A stretch of 64,000 bases of DNA, from assembly GCA_954871525.1 (NCBI GenBank), contig OX940868.1, positions 9,848,056 through 9,912,055 of the forward strand. Reading direction: 5' to 3'. Source of the DNA: Parietaria judaica (Eukaryota > Streptophyta > Magnoliopsida > Rosales > Urticaceae). The notes below the pieces were generated by a model that saw nothing but the letters and a program-made list of their open reading frames with translations, did no database searches and was not told the DNA's origin. Positions 1 to 12,060 of this stretch are shown here, piece after piece. Each line of letters opens with the position of its first letter. Position 1 is the stretch's first letter. The position numbers were made by a program, and so were the translations under genes.

Positions 1-1464
1 ATTTACAAATTTAACATTACCTTCTTGATGAATATATTCTCCAAATAAAAGCAGATTCCAACAAATCAATAACTTAGTTGTATTTTGTCCCATTTGCTGG
101 TAAAAATTAAGGACAAAATCAAGAGACTAGTATCATTAACAATCATTTAGCATTAACCTTTCTTCTTTGCCTGGTTTTTTAGTAATTGGTAACTGACAAA
201 AAGTACAATAGAGTAATATGTTGTACGCAGCTTAACATACATGATAATCATATTGAGACAATCTGCTATTATGCATAAAGTAGAGGAGACATTAGTGCTT
301 AAAAATAAAATATAAGTGCCAAACAATACCGACGAGCAAATATAAGGGAACCAAACTTGCTTGACTTAATGGTATATCCACTACAAGACTCTTCAAAAAA
401 TCGTGACACAAAAATTGCGATATTTGTAATTAAAAAAAGTTGCAAGTTGAACCCTAACTTGTTGTAGTTTCACATGCGCGTAGTCAGTGGAGCATGCGGT
501 CATTAGTGCTAGCTTGTTCTAGTTTCACATGCGCGTAGTCAGTGGCGAATGCGGTCATTAGTGCTAGCTTGTTCTAGTTTCACATACGCTTAGTCAAATT
601 TGTGAAGAGCATCAACATTTAAAGAACATAACGACACTTTCCAAAAAGTAAAAAGAAAAAAAAGCACAAACAAGTTAACACGAAAAAAAATAAAAAAAAT
701 TGTTGAACACTAGATTACAAGAGGTCCAAAGCTTGGATCAATTTAATGTCATTATGTGTATCATATATACATAATTATATATAATGTTGGATTTAGGATA
801 ATAGGGCCAATCTAGTCTTTTTTAGATTCATGATCCCATGTGCTATTTCTTCGTTGGGGTAAGGGACGTCAGATTTTTATGAGTATTTCTATTTTTTATG
901 GCCAACGTATCCACACTGGATAATCTGACTCAGGACTTCATTACGTTGATTTGATAGCTTCCACACATAATTAAGCATTTCTGAAAAGAAAAAGAAAAAA
1001 ACATAGCCCATGCCCCCATATCATTTTACAAAATGTTGAGCTTCTGTGGTTTTTCGACAAGTATTTGCCGGTAAACCGCTTATCAGCATTGGCCGGTTAT
1101 ATATATATGGTTATACAACGCATATAGCATCTTGAAGTGAAAAACAAATATTTAGTGATAAGGGTAATTTAGCCCGGAAATAAAAACTAGGGCGAAAAAT
1201 GGACTTTGAAGGACTAATATGTAAAAACGGAAATATCCTGTATACCGTGAATTCCGACCAACAAAGAACAGCTAATTTATGAACTCAAACCTCTTCATTT
1301 CAGAGAACTGCCTATGATATATAGCTATTAAAATAAATTGGATATCGAAGGCTCTGCTTTCAGAATATGAATGTCCCGGGCCGTTCAAACTGAATTTCAG
1401 GAAGAGACGGGAATAACTTTTCCCTCAGAACCGAACCGCCCCAATCAAGAATTGCAGATAAACA
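1..1464. other. AT-rich flank 3' of the MYB gene
   Basis: No coding region is supportable here. The stretch is AT-rich, with poly-A and ATATAT runs and a short tandem repeat at 458-594. The part next to 1465 should hold the 3' UTR and poly(A) site of the minus-strand MYB gene, but no single signal stands out. Confidence 0.6.
458..594. repeat. 55-bp tandem repeat, about 2.5 copies
   Basis: Units begin at 458, 513 and 568, each opening with CTTGTTSTAGTTTCACAT. The first two copies differ at only a few positions and the third is cut short after CTTAGTCAAA. Each full unit contains GCGCGTAGTCAGTGG and GCGGTCATTAGTGCTAG. No coding potential was seen. Confidence 0.85.
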
Positions 1465-4047
1465 TCAGGTTGATAGTACATTATTCTTCATCCCCATCAA
1501 GTTTTCCCTTCTCTCTTCAAAGAGCAAACAGTCACCATTTCTACCATCTCCAAAATGCCCATGAGATACAATTCTACCAGCTTCATCACCCATTGCTCTG
1601 ACGCTTTTACCCTCCAATCCGCTCTTGAGCCAAGCGAGGTTGCTTATGTCGGTGGCGATCGCGGCCAGCTCAAAGCTCGGAAATGTCGCTGGCTCGGAAT
1701 AGTCGACGAATTCCGGTCCCAGCAGAGAGTTGTTCGGTGTGTTTTTAGCATTATTCCCCTGACAGCAACCGTAGCCACACTTATGGGGAACAGACCTACC
1801 AGTGCCGCACTGACGAAAAGGGTCTTCTCGACTATCTGTAAGGTTGTACAAACTGAAAGCGCTGACTCGTGCTACCGGCCGGAAAAGTGTCGGCGGGTCT
1901 TGCATATCCTGACCTAACTCACCTTCGGTCGGGAAATTTTCTTGGCAGTGATAAGCTGTTGCATCGTTGGACCTCAATGAATTGACATCGCCGCATGAGA
2001 TGGTTTCTTCAGAGGATGCTTTTGTCTTCTCTAAGCTACTATCTTCCACTGCTTTTCTCGGTATAAACTTTACCTTTTCAAGATCGGTGCACCGACGCCT
2101 CAAGGTTGAGTTCCAGTGGTTCTTGATAGCGTTATCTGTTCTTCCCGGTAGAAGCCTGGCGATTGCTGCCCATTTGTTGCCATGGATTGCATGTGCTGCA
2201 ACTATGATCTGGTCTTCCTCATCTTGAAGCAATATAAATGCTGTTAGATTTCGCAAAAATAGAAAGAAAACTATATATAGCTATTGCTGCATGAATAAAC
2301 GAAGCTAATAATGAATTTCTTTAGGAAATGACATAGCATCTAAATGGCGCATTAGATTAGAAAATCGGGTAAAACAAATGAACGGGAGGGATAAAGCATG
2401 ATCCGAAGAAATATTGGAAGGTATATAGAGCAAGGAAAAAAAATGCAAGACATATTATATGTTCGTAATTTTTTAAATTTCTAATTTTCATCTAATCATG
2501 AGGCTAAAATACAATTAGCATCAGAATCATGATCTACATAATAAAAAAGACTGTAAATTTAATATCTTTTTAAGTTGGAAACCACAACGGGAATCTAGAA
2601 CTTCTCATCTTGAAGCAATAAACTGGTACCAGTCTGAAAATTACACGAGAAATGCGAGTCTGGAGAATAGAATGTGCCTCGTTTACTACGAAACACCTAC
2701 ATGCTACTAAGCTATGAAAGAACCTTTATCTACAGTGTTAGTATCATAAAGATAACTTCATTTACACAAAATTATATTGCGTAAGGAAATCGAGTAACAG
2801 AGGTGAATGGGAAAATTCTACTCATTCAAAATAATAGACCTTAGTGTTGCTTTGGAGATGTCTCTGCTCACTAACGCGTTTGACCTTTATAGCAGAACCT
2901 ACATATTATCAAGATTCAAGGCACAAGAAAATCTGAAAAAACTACAGAACCGCCGAATGCGATTCTCCTCCGAGGTAAGAACATTTCCAATCTAAGTCCT
3001 TAATATATAGTCAACAAAATCAGGATTACTTAGAAAAACTTGGTGTATTATCTAGAAAGTGGCCAAACAACCATAATATCCGGACACCGTTATTCAATAA
3101 TGAGAAATTTAGTTTTACAACTTCAGTGCAAAGCTACTCAAAATCTTAAGAAAAAGCTAATACAATTATGAAAAAAAATCGTATAATTCGTCTGAACTCT
3201 TATTTGTGGAGCCAAACAGAACCAAAAACCGTAAATTGTAACTGGAAAGTATCTTATATGCAATATGTGGAGATTATAGCCGAGATTCAAACTAAGAACG
3301 AACACCACACTTTCACCGTGGTTCGGGCCAAAACTTAGTTCCCTACCTCCACCAGAACTGTTATTGAGCGACAACGAACACAGGTCGATCAGAGAAGAGT
3401 TCTATCTCACGGGATTTTCTTCTCAGTGTTCTCCTGGTACATCAATTAATCATCTCTCAAGCTGTAATGAACACCAACTATTAAAAATTTCAACAGAATC
3501 AAGATTCAGCTACATAACAGCCTAACAGCTCCGCACGTGAGAGTCCCGAACTCATGACACGCGATTTAACCGGAGCGGCGGAGCCCGTGATCCACAATGA
3601 AGCTCATTTTCATTATCTCAGCTTGTGCACTACTGTCTATGATATTGAATCAACTGTGCAAAGCCTTCAAAGACATTGCAGAACCACAGAGATCAAATCT
3701 TGTTTTGGAGCGAAACACGCAGGGAAAAACTCATGGGAGAAGCAGAGAATCTGAATTCTAGGTAATCAGGGAAAAGAAGAAGTACCGGAGAAAGGCTTGC
3801 GCTTGACGGAGGGATCAAGCTGGTTGCACCACCGGAGACGGCACGACTTGCCCGATCGGCCGGCGATTCCGCGCGCTATCAGGCTCCAATTCCTGGCACC
3901 GCTCGCGCTGACGAGGCGGCTGAGAACGGCGTCCTCCTCCGGCGACCACGGCCCCTTCACTCTCTCCCGACCGCCTTTCCCTGCGCCGCCGGAGAGGCTG
4001 TCGCAGTCGTCGTCTCCGGCGAGAACGGCGGGCTCCGATTCTTCCAT
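1465..4047 (-). CDS. R2R3-MYB transcription factor, MYB1/MYB25/MYB109-like (subgroup 23)
   Basis: Nuclear DNA-binding transcription factor. There are two exons on the minus strand: exon 1 at 4047-3786 (262 nt) and exon 2 at 2222-1465 (758 nt). The intron has donor GTACTT and acceptor TTGCTTCAAG. The joined CDS is 1020 nt, 339 aa. Repeat R2 is about residues 31-81 with Trp at 34, 54 and 73. R3 is about 84-131, with Phe86 in place of the first Trp (normal for R2R3) and Trp at 105 and 124. The intron falls at the KPFS/DEED junction, between R2 and R3. Signatures [23 protein letters not shown] and [18 protein letters not shown], plus C-terminal [12 protein letters not shown] and [12 protein letters not shown], match the MYB1/25/109 group better than MYB44/73/77. 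The first in-frame ATG lies ~90 nt below a TATA box. The reading frame is intact. Targets cannot be read from sequence. Confidence 0.93.
2223..3785 (-). other. MYB intron with a duplicated splice-acceptor segment
   Basis: Intron of 1563 nt separating the R2 and R3 exons. A 17-nt segment spanning the true acceptor (2218-2234) recurs exactly at 2604-2620, about 390 nt upstream in the direction of transcription, so it presents a second copy of TTGCTTCAAG followed by ATGAG. Use of the upstream copy would be followed almost at once by an in-frame TAG. Otherwise the intron is AT-rich without a recognisable gene. Confidence 0.75.
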
Positions 4048-4135
4048 GTTTAGCGTTGGCGCGGTGAGAGTGGAGCCTGAACTACCGGACTTAACCGCAC
4101 AAAAAGTGTAGACAGCTGCTGAAATTGACTCTTCG

Positions 4136-4142
4136 TTTTATA
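4136..4142 (-). promoter_or_regulatory. TATA box of the MYB gene
   Basis: On the minus strand this reads CCCTATAAAACG, ~90 nt upstream of the MYB start codon, a normal spacing for a plant core promoter with a ~60-nt 5' UTR. Inferred from sequence only. Confidence 0.6.
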
Positions 4143-4610
4143 GGGCTTTCTTTCCAGGATTTACCCATGACTACCTACCGGTTAAACTTAAAATAATATT
4201 TTTAAATTATTACCCACAAAAGTACTTAAGTTGTATATAAATGCATGGCAGGGAGCTAGGTAAAAGCGATTGTGGCAACATTACTTAGACATCATCCTTT
4301 TTTCCATGAATCTTTTTTCTACTATTTCCGCTAGTGGTGACGTCAACGACAAATAAATTAAAGCGATCAAACTCACGAACATCAAAATAAACATGGATGT
4401 AAATACAATTTCTTGGAACATCAACAATGCAAATTCTAAGTACATCTCCTCTATAGGACCGATATTTGCGTTATTGGCGTCGTCACATACAAAATTAGTA
4501 AAAAATCTAAAGGAATAGTGGATGAGGTCTTAGGGTCCAACACAAAAGGCATAGGCGGAACCCGGATTTAAGCCTGGTATGAATTTTTAGTGTAAATTAA
4601 GGGTATGAAT

Positions 4611-5206
4611 TTGACAGTTTTGAAAAATTTAATACTAAAAATGAACAAAAAATAATTTTTGGGGTGGTTTGAGCACTATTACCACAAAGGGTAGTTACAC
4701 CTATTACAAAAGGTGAGCTTAAATATTTTTTATCACAATTTACTTAAGTTTTAAATAGCTTGGATACTTTTGCCGCTACTAATCTAATATTTTAATTGTA
4801 TGGATAAATATTTTATTTATAAATTAGATATTGAAATGTAAAACATTGTTATGTAATGAAAATATTATTTACATCATATACATCGGTAATTAGTCTATTC
4901 GTAAAACATTTGACAGTTTTGAAAAATTTAATACTAAAATGAACAAAAAATAATTTTTAGGGTGGTTTGAGCACTACTACCACAAAGGGTAGTTACGCCT
5001 TTTACAAAAGGTGAGCTTAAATATTTTTATCACAATTTACTTAAGTTTCAAATAGCTTTGATACTTTTGCCGCTACTAATCTAATATTTTAATTGTATGG
5101 ATAAATATTTTATTTATAAAATAGATATTGAAATGTAAAACATTGTTATGTAATGAAAATATTATTTACATCATATACATCGGTAATTAGTCTATTCGTA
5201 AAACAT
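4611..5206. repeat. Tandem duplication, two ~298-bp units
   Basis: Unit 1 is 4611-4909 and unit 2 is 4910-5206. Both open with TTGACAGTTTTGAAAAATTT and close with TCTATTCGTAAAACAT. Only a few substitutions and one-base indels separate them, so the duplication looks recent. There is no ORF in either unit. Confidence 0.9.
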
Positions 5207-5252
5207 GATTAGTAATAACTTGGAAGATAAACTCATTGCTTATAAAATAGAA

Positions 5253-5394
5253 TTTTTTTGGTATCATCGACTCTAACATTGCTCGTTGCCCATCTTATTC
5301 ATTTAGTCTCTCCCATCTTATTCATTTATTCCCTCCCATTTTCTTTTTTTTGGTATCATCGACTCTAACATTGCTCGTTACCCATCTTATTCAT
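5253..5394. repeat. Direct repeat pair, ~50 bp, 92 bp apart
   Basis: GGTATCATCGACTCTAACAT begins at 5260 and again at 5352. In both copies it is preceded by a T-run and followed by TGCTCGTTRCCCATCTTATT. The intervening DNA repeats the word CCCATCTTATTCATTT. Confidence 0.8.
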
Positions 5395-5838
5395 TGTTTT
5401 GGTTTCCAAGGGCTAACTCACATCAGCCCATGTTTCATATACGAGGAAAATATACTTCTTAGAGACTCCCTGTGTAATTTGGATTAATTTGGGCAAATGT
5501 TAAGGCTTTCAAAGGTTTTAGTGTGAAACAAGTGTAATTTAATGGCGTTAGAGACTCTATGTAATATTTTTGCGATTTTATCCACTAAATCTATATATTT
5601 TATGCATATGATAATAAGTTAAGTACTTATGTCGCTAATAAATTATGATAACTTAAGTATTTACGTCGTCAGTAATAATTAAAGTATTTACGCCGCAATA
5701 AATATTGATATTTTATAAAAGTTAACATTTAGTACTATTGCTATAAATTAATATCAAAATTAGGAAAATAGTTTAGTAAACATGTACCGGCCTCTACATA
5801 AGCATTAACAAATTATTTCCCAAAAAAAAAAGCTTTAA

Positions 5839-5870
<32 letters not shown>

Positions 5871-5934
5871 TGTTGAGGTATAAAAGGCTTATGTTATCGC
5901 ATTGGAATGGAACCTCTAGTATTCTTTAACTTAC

Positions 5935-6880
5935 GGACCTCTTAACTCCAGCTACAAGCTAGAAGAAAAAAATCGGTCCCCATATGGATGAGGAAGTCGA
6001 AAGACTGAGAACCTTTCGTAACAACTTCCTTTCCCAAAGAATAGAATCTCAATCTCTTTTAAGCCCGCTTGACTGCCTGGCCTTCCCCAATTCTCATTGC
6101 CTTGAACAGCCTCACCTCCCATCACAGAGTAGGCTATGAAATCGATCCTAATCAAATGCCAAGTGGCATGATCAAATCCGATGATCGTAAGCTATGTCCC
6201 CTATCACGATGTCGAATGAAACTATCTATAGAATCGTGCGCCGTGTAAAACATAGATCATCGTCGTTCTTAACCGAGACTCAGACTAAGCTCCGTCTTGG
6301 AACCTTGTGGGCTTAAAGCATCCCGAGGTTGGCGTATCTCGTTGGGCGTGGAGAAGCATTGGGAACCCCAATTTCTTTCTTCGGAGCCGTTTCTTTTCCC
6401 GCCCCCGCTCCGACATAGCGCTTCACTTCCGGTTCTTCGAAAGGACAGCGGGAATGGACCTTAGCAACCCCGTTCTCCTTCCATTGCACATACTTATATA
6501 GATGGAAATGGTTCCTTGAGAAGGAATGCATGAGTTGTTAATCCGTATATGTCCCTGCACTCCTTTTGTAAGTCAATGTATCCCCCTAGAAGGTGAAATC
6601 TGTTTCTCATAACTCCGCAAGCCTACCTAACATTCCTTTCTATCATTCGCTCATGGATACATGTAGTTTAAGAACGATGAGCTTCATTAAACCCTACAAG
6701 TCCCCCAAACGAGTGCAGCTCTAGAGGGAAAAGTACTCCACGTCGAATTACCAATGAGAGCAGCCGAACAAGCATCTGAAACAAGGTTCGGAACTCCCAT
6801 TTTACAACTAGAGACATGCAACACAAGAGATTCAATATTAGAGTCTCAATCGAAAAAGAAATGGACATTATTGTTTAGAA
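5935..6880. other. Possible organelle-derived (mitochondrial-like) insertion
   Basis: Composition changes abruptly from AT-rich spacer to near-balanced GC, with the purine/pyrimidine texture of plant mitochondrial intergenic DNA (for example CCCGCTTGACTGCCTGGCC and TTTCTTTCTTCGGAGCCG). No intact organelle gene was recognised. The short ORFs here look like chance frames. The call rests on composition and texture only. The right edge lies ~40 bp from the TSD of the copia element. Confidence 0.45.
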
Positions 6881-6916
6881 TTATCATAACCCCTAAACAG
6901 TTAGATTGGATGTGAA

Positions 6917-6921
6917 TCTTC
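6917..6921. repeat. TSD of the copia element (left copy)
   Basis: TCTTC here is repeated at 29220-29224 immediately outside the right LTR end. The match fixes both outer boundaries of the element. Confidence 0.9.
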
Positions 6922-9668
6922 TGTTGGAAATCGGGGTATCAGTCCCGACTTCATTACCACGACAATAATAGCCTCCGAGGCGTCCCGGTAACATTTAAAA
7001 AATTATTTTAAAGCGGAAAACTTGTTACCGTACCGACGACACGGATATCGGGTAATCACCATTTTGTTAAGACCCGATAAATATTTCGACTTTAATATTT
7101 CATAATCATTATTAATAATCTAGTCGAATAGAAAATAAATAGAAAGCGGTAAATGGTTGCATTTATTGACCCAATGCATAAGGCCGTACCTCTAAGACGA
7201 TTGGGCAGGGCTCCGCCGGTGCTGAGGGAAACTCCCGTTATCTTCCGAGATATTCTCCTGGACTCCTCGTACCAAAGCGTGGGCTTCGCCAGCAGGACTC
7301 CATCGCAAAATTGAACTGACGGTTCTTTTAAAGCTACCGGAGAAAAATATCTCCTAAACGGAACCAGAAGAGCGATCAGAGGCAGAAAACCCGCAGACCC
7401 TAAAGAGAGAGGGAGAGCTTGAGTTTTTGCTCTGGGGAAAGGTGTGAAAAATGTGTAGAATGAGCCTCCTATTTATAGGCTCAAGCTGTAACTGATTTGG
7501 AGATTTTCCCTCCCATTTTTTGAATTCCTTTAATTAAATTTAATTAATTATTTCAATCCAATGGTCCAGATTCAATCTCCTCTAATTCCAATGGATATAA
7601 TTAATCAGGGATTTAATTAAATAATAATACATGAAAAGATCAAAATATTTAATCTTGTCATTATATTAATAAAATTTGAATTATATATATACACATTTAA
7701 AATTCGAATTTGTTTAATGATTATCTAGATCCAATGGTTAAAACTAAATCTTAAACCAATCCAATGGATCAATCAATTAGGGATAAAATCAAATGCCCTA
7801 GGGTTTTACTGAAACCCTAATTCGAATTCTTATCCTTATATTAATTTGAATTATATATTTTATATATATAATATTAATTAATTTCTAATCTGACAACAAA
7901 GATTAAATCTCAAAACCGATCCAACGTACATAATTAATTAAGCAAATTCGAAATACCTAAGCTTGGTCACTAAGCTTTCAATTTCGAATTATAATTAGGG
8001 TTTAAATCAATTATCTCAATCCAACAGTTGATATCAAATCATAACCGATCCAATGGATTAAATTGATTTTAGAGTTTTGCTAAAATACCAAAATATTAGG
8101 TACTTATGCCGCAAATATGGAATATCCAACTCTCATTATTCGAATTAGCTAGGGTTTCTATTTACCCAAACCCTAATTCGAATTTACACATATAAATATA
8201 TAAATATATATTTTTATTTATTAATATAAATATTTTAATTATTAATTAATTATTAATTAGATGTTAATAATTAAATCCAAATAATTAAATTATATCAATA
8301 AATACTAATATCAATATCACACATTAAATATCATGGTGCCACACCATCATTTAAATTCGTGACATGTGATTTAATTTCATAGTTTATCGAACCAAGTCAT
8401 AAACTTAGAAAATCCATAAATCACAAACCGTAAGTCAGAATGACTTTGTTCAAAAAGAAAATTGGATTAGAATTTAATTTAAAATAACATGGATCTGATA
8501 GAAAATCTAAATTCTAAATTTAATTTTATCAGTTAATTCCGTGTACCAAAATATGGTACTTTTGCCACGCTGACGATAAAACTATCTGACGTCTGACACA
8601 GACCTGTCAGTCTTATAAGTCAAGCCAAATGATTTAACATTATCCAGATTGTATTTTAATCACGTACGTATCATCCGTTACGGAGCTATCCTTGGGACCA
8701 CGGACCTGTATCACTTAAGCTCCAACGAACTGCTAGTTGTTCGTCAAACCTCGAAGTGATTCCACTATAGACCCGAGGCTGCACTCTTTACTGACACGGT
8801 ATATATTATTCCCTTATAACAGCAGGGTGTCCATTGATACAATAAAATTCGGGTTATTGATCTTTCACTTGATGACTCACACATGAGCAAGCGGTTTTTA
8901 ACGTAATTCCCCTCATTGCATTTTCCTCCTTGACTCAGTCAGTAATATTATGAGCAACCCACTTATGGTTTTGATTCATAAGTTGCGCACGGTTACCTCT
9001 CACTTCTCACCACTTACAACCAAGGGAATCATCATGACTCTGAAGAGAGCTGTGTGATGCCCATGTCTATGATCAAGCTATCCTTACTAATGATTATCAT
9101 GTTCGCAAAATAATAGTGTTGGGAACAGCGGTAATATCTTGAGCTCTTTAACGGGTAAATCAAAGAACAATCAAGCTAGTAGCTCAGACTCAGGATCACT
9201 CGGGACTTAGAACTAATATCCATTTGATCATCATTTTGTGACTCAACTTCAAGTTATCAGTGGCGGTATTATATGATAACTTCTTGAGTTTAAGTCAGGT
9301 CCAGTCCAGTATGAAGACGCTTCATACTTAATGCACTTCTAGTGAGTCTGACACACACATAATCCAGAATAGGATTGTCACTTGGTCACATTAATGACCT
9401 TACACGATTAATGGGCTCCCACCTAGTTAATCAGGTCATGGACATTTTAAGTTCATTTATTATGATTATTAATTATTCCTCACATTAACTCTGTTGTGAT
9501 AATAATAACATAATTGCATCCTTTATGAACTAAGGAATCAAAAATTCTATTTTACTCTACTAGAAACTATAATAAGATTAACATAATAAGTATCGTATTT
9601 ATTCAACGACTTGTCATAATATTTTACAAATGGATAAATATCTTGTTTATGGACACATATGTCCAACA
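6922..9668 (-). repeat. 3' LTR of the copia element (2747 bp)
   Basis: Long LTR with TG/CA ends and 7-bp terminal inverted words (TGTTGGA/TCCAACA). It is mostly AT-rich, with a GC-richer stretch near 7150-7440. Four copies of this LTR occur in the window: here, 26456-29219, 30137-33044 and, inverted, 55658-58402. Small ORFs inside the GC-richer part are not conserved between copies, so I do not treat them as genes. Confidence 0.92.
7470..7477 (-). promoter_or_regulatory. TATA box in the copia 3' LTR
   Basis: The minus strand reads GCCTATAAATAGG. The same box stands in the copy at 55658-58402 (57838-57845); in the 5' LTR it is altered to TATAAAGA (about 27030-27023). It marks the U3/R region of this LTR. 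Confidence 0.65.
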
Positions 9669-9679
9669 ATCTCCCACTT
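9669..9679 (-). other. Polypurine tract of the copia element
   Basis: The minus strand reads AAGTGGGAGAT directly before the 3' LTR start (TGTTGGACATATG). This is the usual plus-strand priming site of plant copia elements. Confidence 0.8.
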
Positions 9680-9683
9680 GTAC

Positions 9684-11460
9684 TTAAAGAAGATGACCCA
9701 TGTCTTTCACGCCCATATTTTCCAAATGCCTCATGAATATTTTCTCTGGAAAAGTCTTGGTAAATGGATCAGCAAGATTGTCCTCCGAAGCTATTTTCAC
9801 AACCCGTACGTCCCCACGACGCAATATTTCTCTTATGAGATGGTATTTCCTTTCTATATGTTTTGCCTTGTTATGGTCTGTGAGCTCTTTAGAATTTGCC
9901 ACAGCGCCACTGTTATCACAGTACAGCGTTTGTGGTCTATCTACATCTGGGACTACACCCAGTTCCATGAAGAAATTCTTTAGCGAAACTGATTCCTTGG
10001 CTGCTTCACAGGAAGCCACATATTCAGCTTCCATTGTGGAATCTGCGATGTAGGATTGCTTTACACTTCTGCAGAATATCGCTCCACCAGCAAGGGTGTA
10101 CACTGCTCCTGACGTCGACTTTCTCGCGTCCTTGTAAGACATGAAGTCTGAGTCAGTGTACCCTAGTGGATTCAGATTTGAACCTTAAAACACTAACATA
10201 TAGTCTCTCGTTCTCCAAAGGTACTTGAGAATGTTCTTCACTGCAGTCCAGTGAGCCATACCAGGGTTGGATTGGCATCTACTAACTATTCCCACAGCGT
10301 AACAAATGTCTGGCCTAGTACACTGCATAGCATACATCAGACTTCCCACTGCTGAAGTATAGGGTACCCGCCTCATCTCGTCTTGCTCTTCCGGAGAAGT
10401 TGGACACTGTTTCCTGCTGAGGAACACTCTATGCCTGGTCGATAAATTACCGCCCTTGGAGTTTGTCATTGCAAAACGTTCAAGCACCTTATCAATGTAA
10501 GCTGCTTGTGATAAGGCTAGAAACTTGTTATTCCGATCCCTAAAGATACGGATCCCAAGAACATAGATGGCTTCACCCATATCCTTCATCTGGAATTGCG
10601 TAGATAGCCACGCATTTACGTCCGATAATCTTTTCACACTGTTTCCAATGAGAATAATATCGTCTACGTATAGAACAAGAAAAATTTCCACGGACTCATC
10701 ATTGAGTTTGTAAATGCAGGCTTCAGTTTCGTTCTGAAATAATCCATAGGCCTTGATGGTTTCATCATACCTTAGATTCCAGGATCTGGAAGCTTGCTTC
10801 AATCCATAAATGGAGTTGAGTAATCTGCAAACTTTCTCTTCTTGACCCTGTTTGCACGAACCCTTCTAGCTTATCCATATAGATGTTTTCGTCAATATAC
10901 CCATTCATGAATGCGGTTTTGACTTCCATTTGCTAAATCTCGTATTGAAACTACATGCCATGGCCATGAGAATCCGGATGGACTTATACTTAGTGACAGG
11001 AGCGAAGGTCTCATCGAAATCAATACCTTCCATCTGGGTAAAACCTTTTGCCACTAGTCTAGGCTTGAAGGTTTCAACCTTCCCATCCACTACTCTCTTT
11101 CTCTTGTATACCCACTTATTCCAAATGGTTTTGAAACCATCAGGTAAGTTTATAAATTCCTAGACTTTATTAGAATCCATTGATTCTATTTCTTGCTGCC
11201 ATTATCCCTTATCAGGATCCACCATAGCTTCCTTGTAGCTTGTGGGATCTTCAACACTAGTGTTTGAAACATCTATGTCAAATACCAACTAGGTTTACTC
11301 GTAGTGATTAACCGTTCATTAGAACCTCCCACTACGTCTGAGTATTCCTAGAGTTTCTAACGAAACTCAAAACGCGATTACTCGTAGTGTTGTCAATAAT
11401 AATTAAGCTCCCACTACGTCTGGGTATCATTTGGTTCTGATTTGGGACCGTGGTTTCCGC
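9684..11460 (-). pseudogene. Copia reverse transcriptase / RNase H remnant
   Basis: Decayed polymerase end of the copia polyprotein, read from high to low coordinates. The RT begins near 11.1 kb with ETFKPRLVAKGFTQMEG and FAPVTKYKSIRILMA. The catalytic LVLYVDDIILIG lies near 10660. Towards the 3' end come TRPDICYAVGIVSRCQ, RKSTSGAVYTLAGG and the RNase H words STMEAEYVASCEAAKE and HIERKYHLIREIL. Breaks seen: in-frame stops near 11208, 11163 and 10936, a frameshift near 10850 (after EGFVQTG), and an in-frame stop at 10182-10184. Upstream, SNTSVEDPTSYKEAM and RRSG words reach about 11460. No integrase precedes it, so the 5' half of pol is deleted. The last ORF ends 15 nt before the LTR. Confidence 0.9.
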
Positions 11461-12060
11461 ACTCTTTTATGACAACAATCACTGTTGACAATTACCTTTT
11501 TTTTATGATGTTAATATTTAGATTCATTTTCTATTAATCATCGTGATTAAAAATGATGTTCAATTACTCATGCATTGAAAAGATTATGATCATTGGAGAC
11601 TGTTTAAATAAAGTAGCATGTCACGTGTTTATTGTTATATGAATATTGCGAATAATTCAAAAGAATAACTTTTATTGAAAAAGAATTATTCAATGCAACA
11701 AACATATGAAGCAAATAAATTGAGGTCTTATTGAGAACAAAAACAATGATAACAATAAAATTAAATGGAATTTAAACTTAAAAACAAGTTTCCTTCTTCG
11801 AGACACTCGAATACTACCTGCTATCGTTTGCAACTGAGCTCCTATCGCAGGAACTCCCGCCACCTGAAAAGAAAAAGAAAACATGCTAGATATTTAATCT
11901 ATGGATCCGAGAATAATCTCACCAATAAAAACTATTTTTGGGGTTAACACAAGAGTTATTACCTCTCCAAGCCCGTAAGCACTCTCGGAACATGGTATGC
12001 CCATTTGCTCTTGGTTTGAGCTAGCATTCAATGCATAGAGCCCCATGTCCATTTTTCATC
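11461..12060 (-). other. Copia internal region without recognisable integrase or protease
   Basis: Intervening element DNA where protease and integrase would be expected. It is too short for them and shows neither the zinc-finger/DDE words nor a protease DSG/DTG motif. It is AT-rich and interpreted as a deletion join plus decay. Confidence 0.5.

Larger units (their letters stand above)
4144..5934. other. AT-rich intergenic region
   Basis: No gene is supportable. Contents: a 298-bp tandem duplication (4611-5206), a pair of ~50-bp direct repeats (5253-5394), and AT-rich spacer with recurring words such as TACTTTTGCCGC. A short reading frame around 4393 resembles the start of a plant LINE endonuclease, but it is too short to call. 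Confidence 0.5.

Noticed and set aside
4393..4520. Short frame resembling the start of a plant LINE endonuclease (NTISWNINNAN)
   Set aside because: Only about 30 codons, with no further endonuclease or RT words nearby; chance cannot be excluded.
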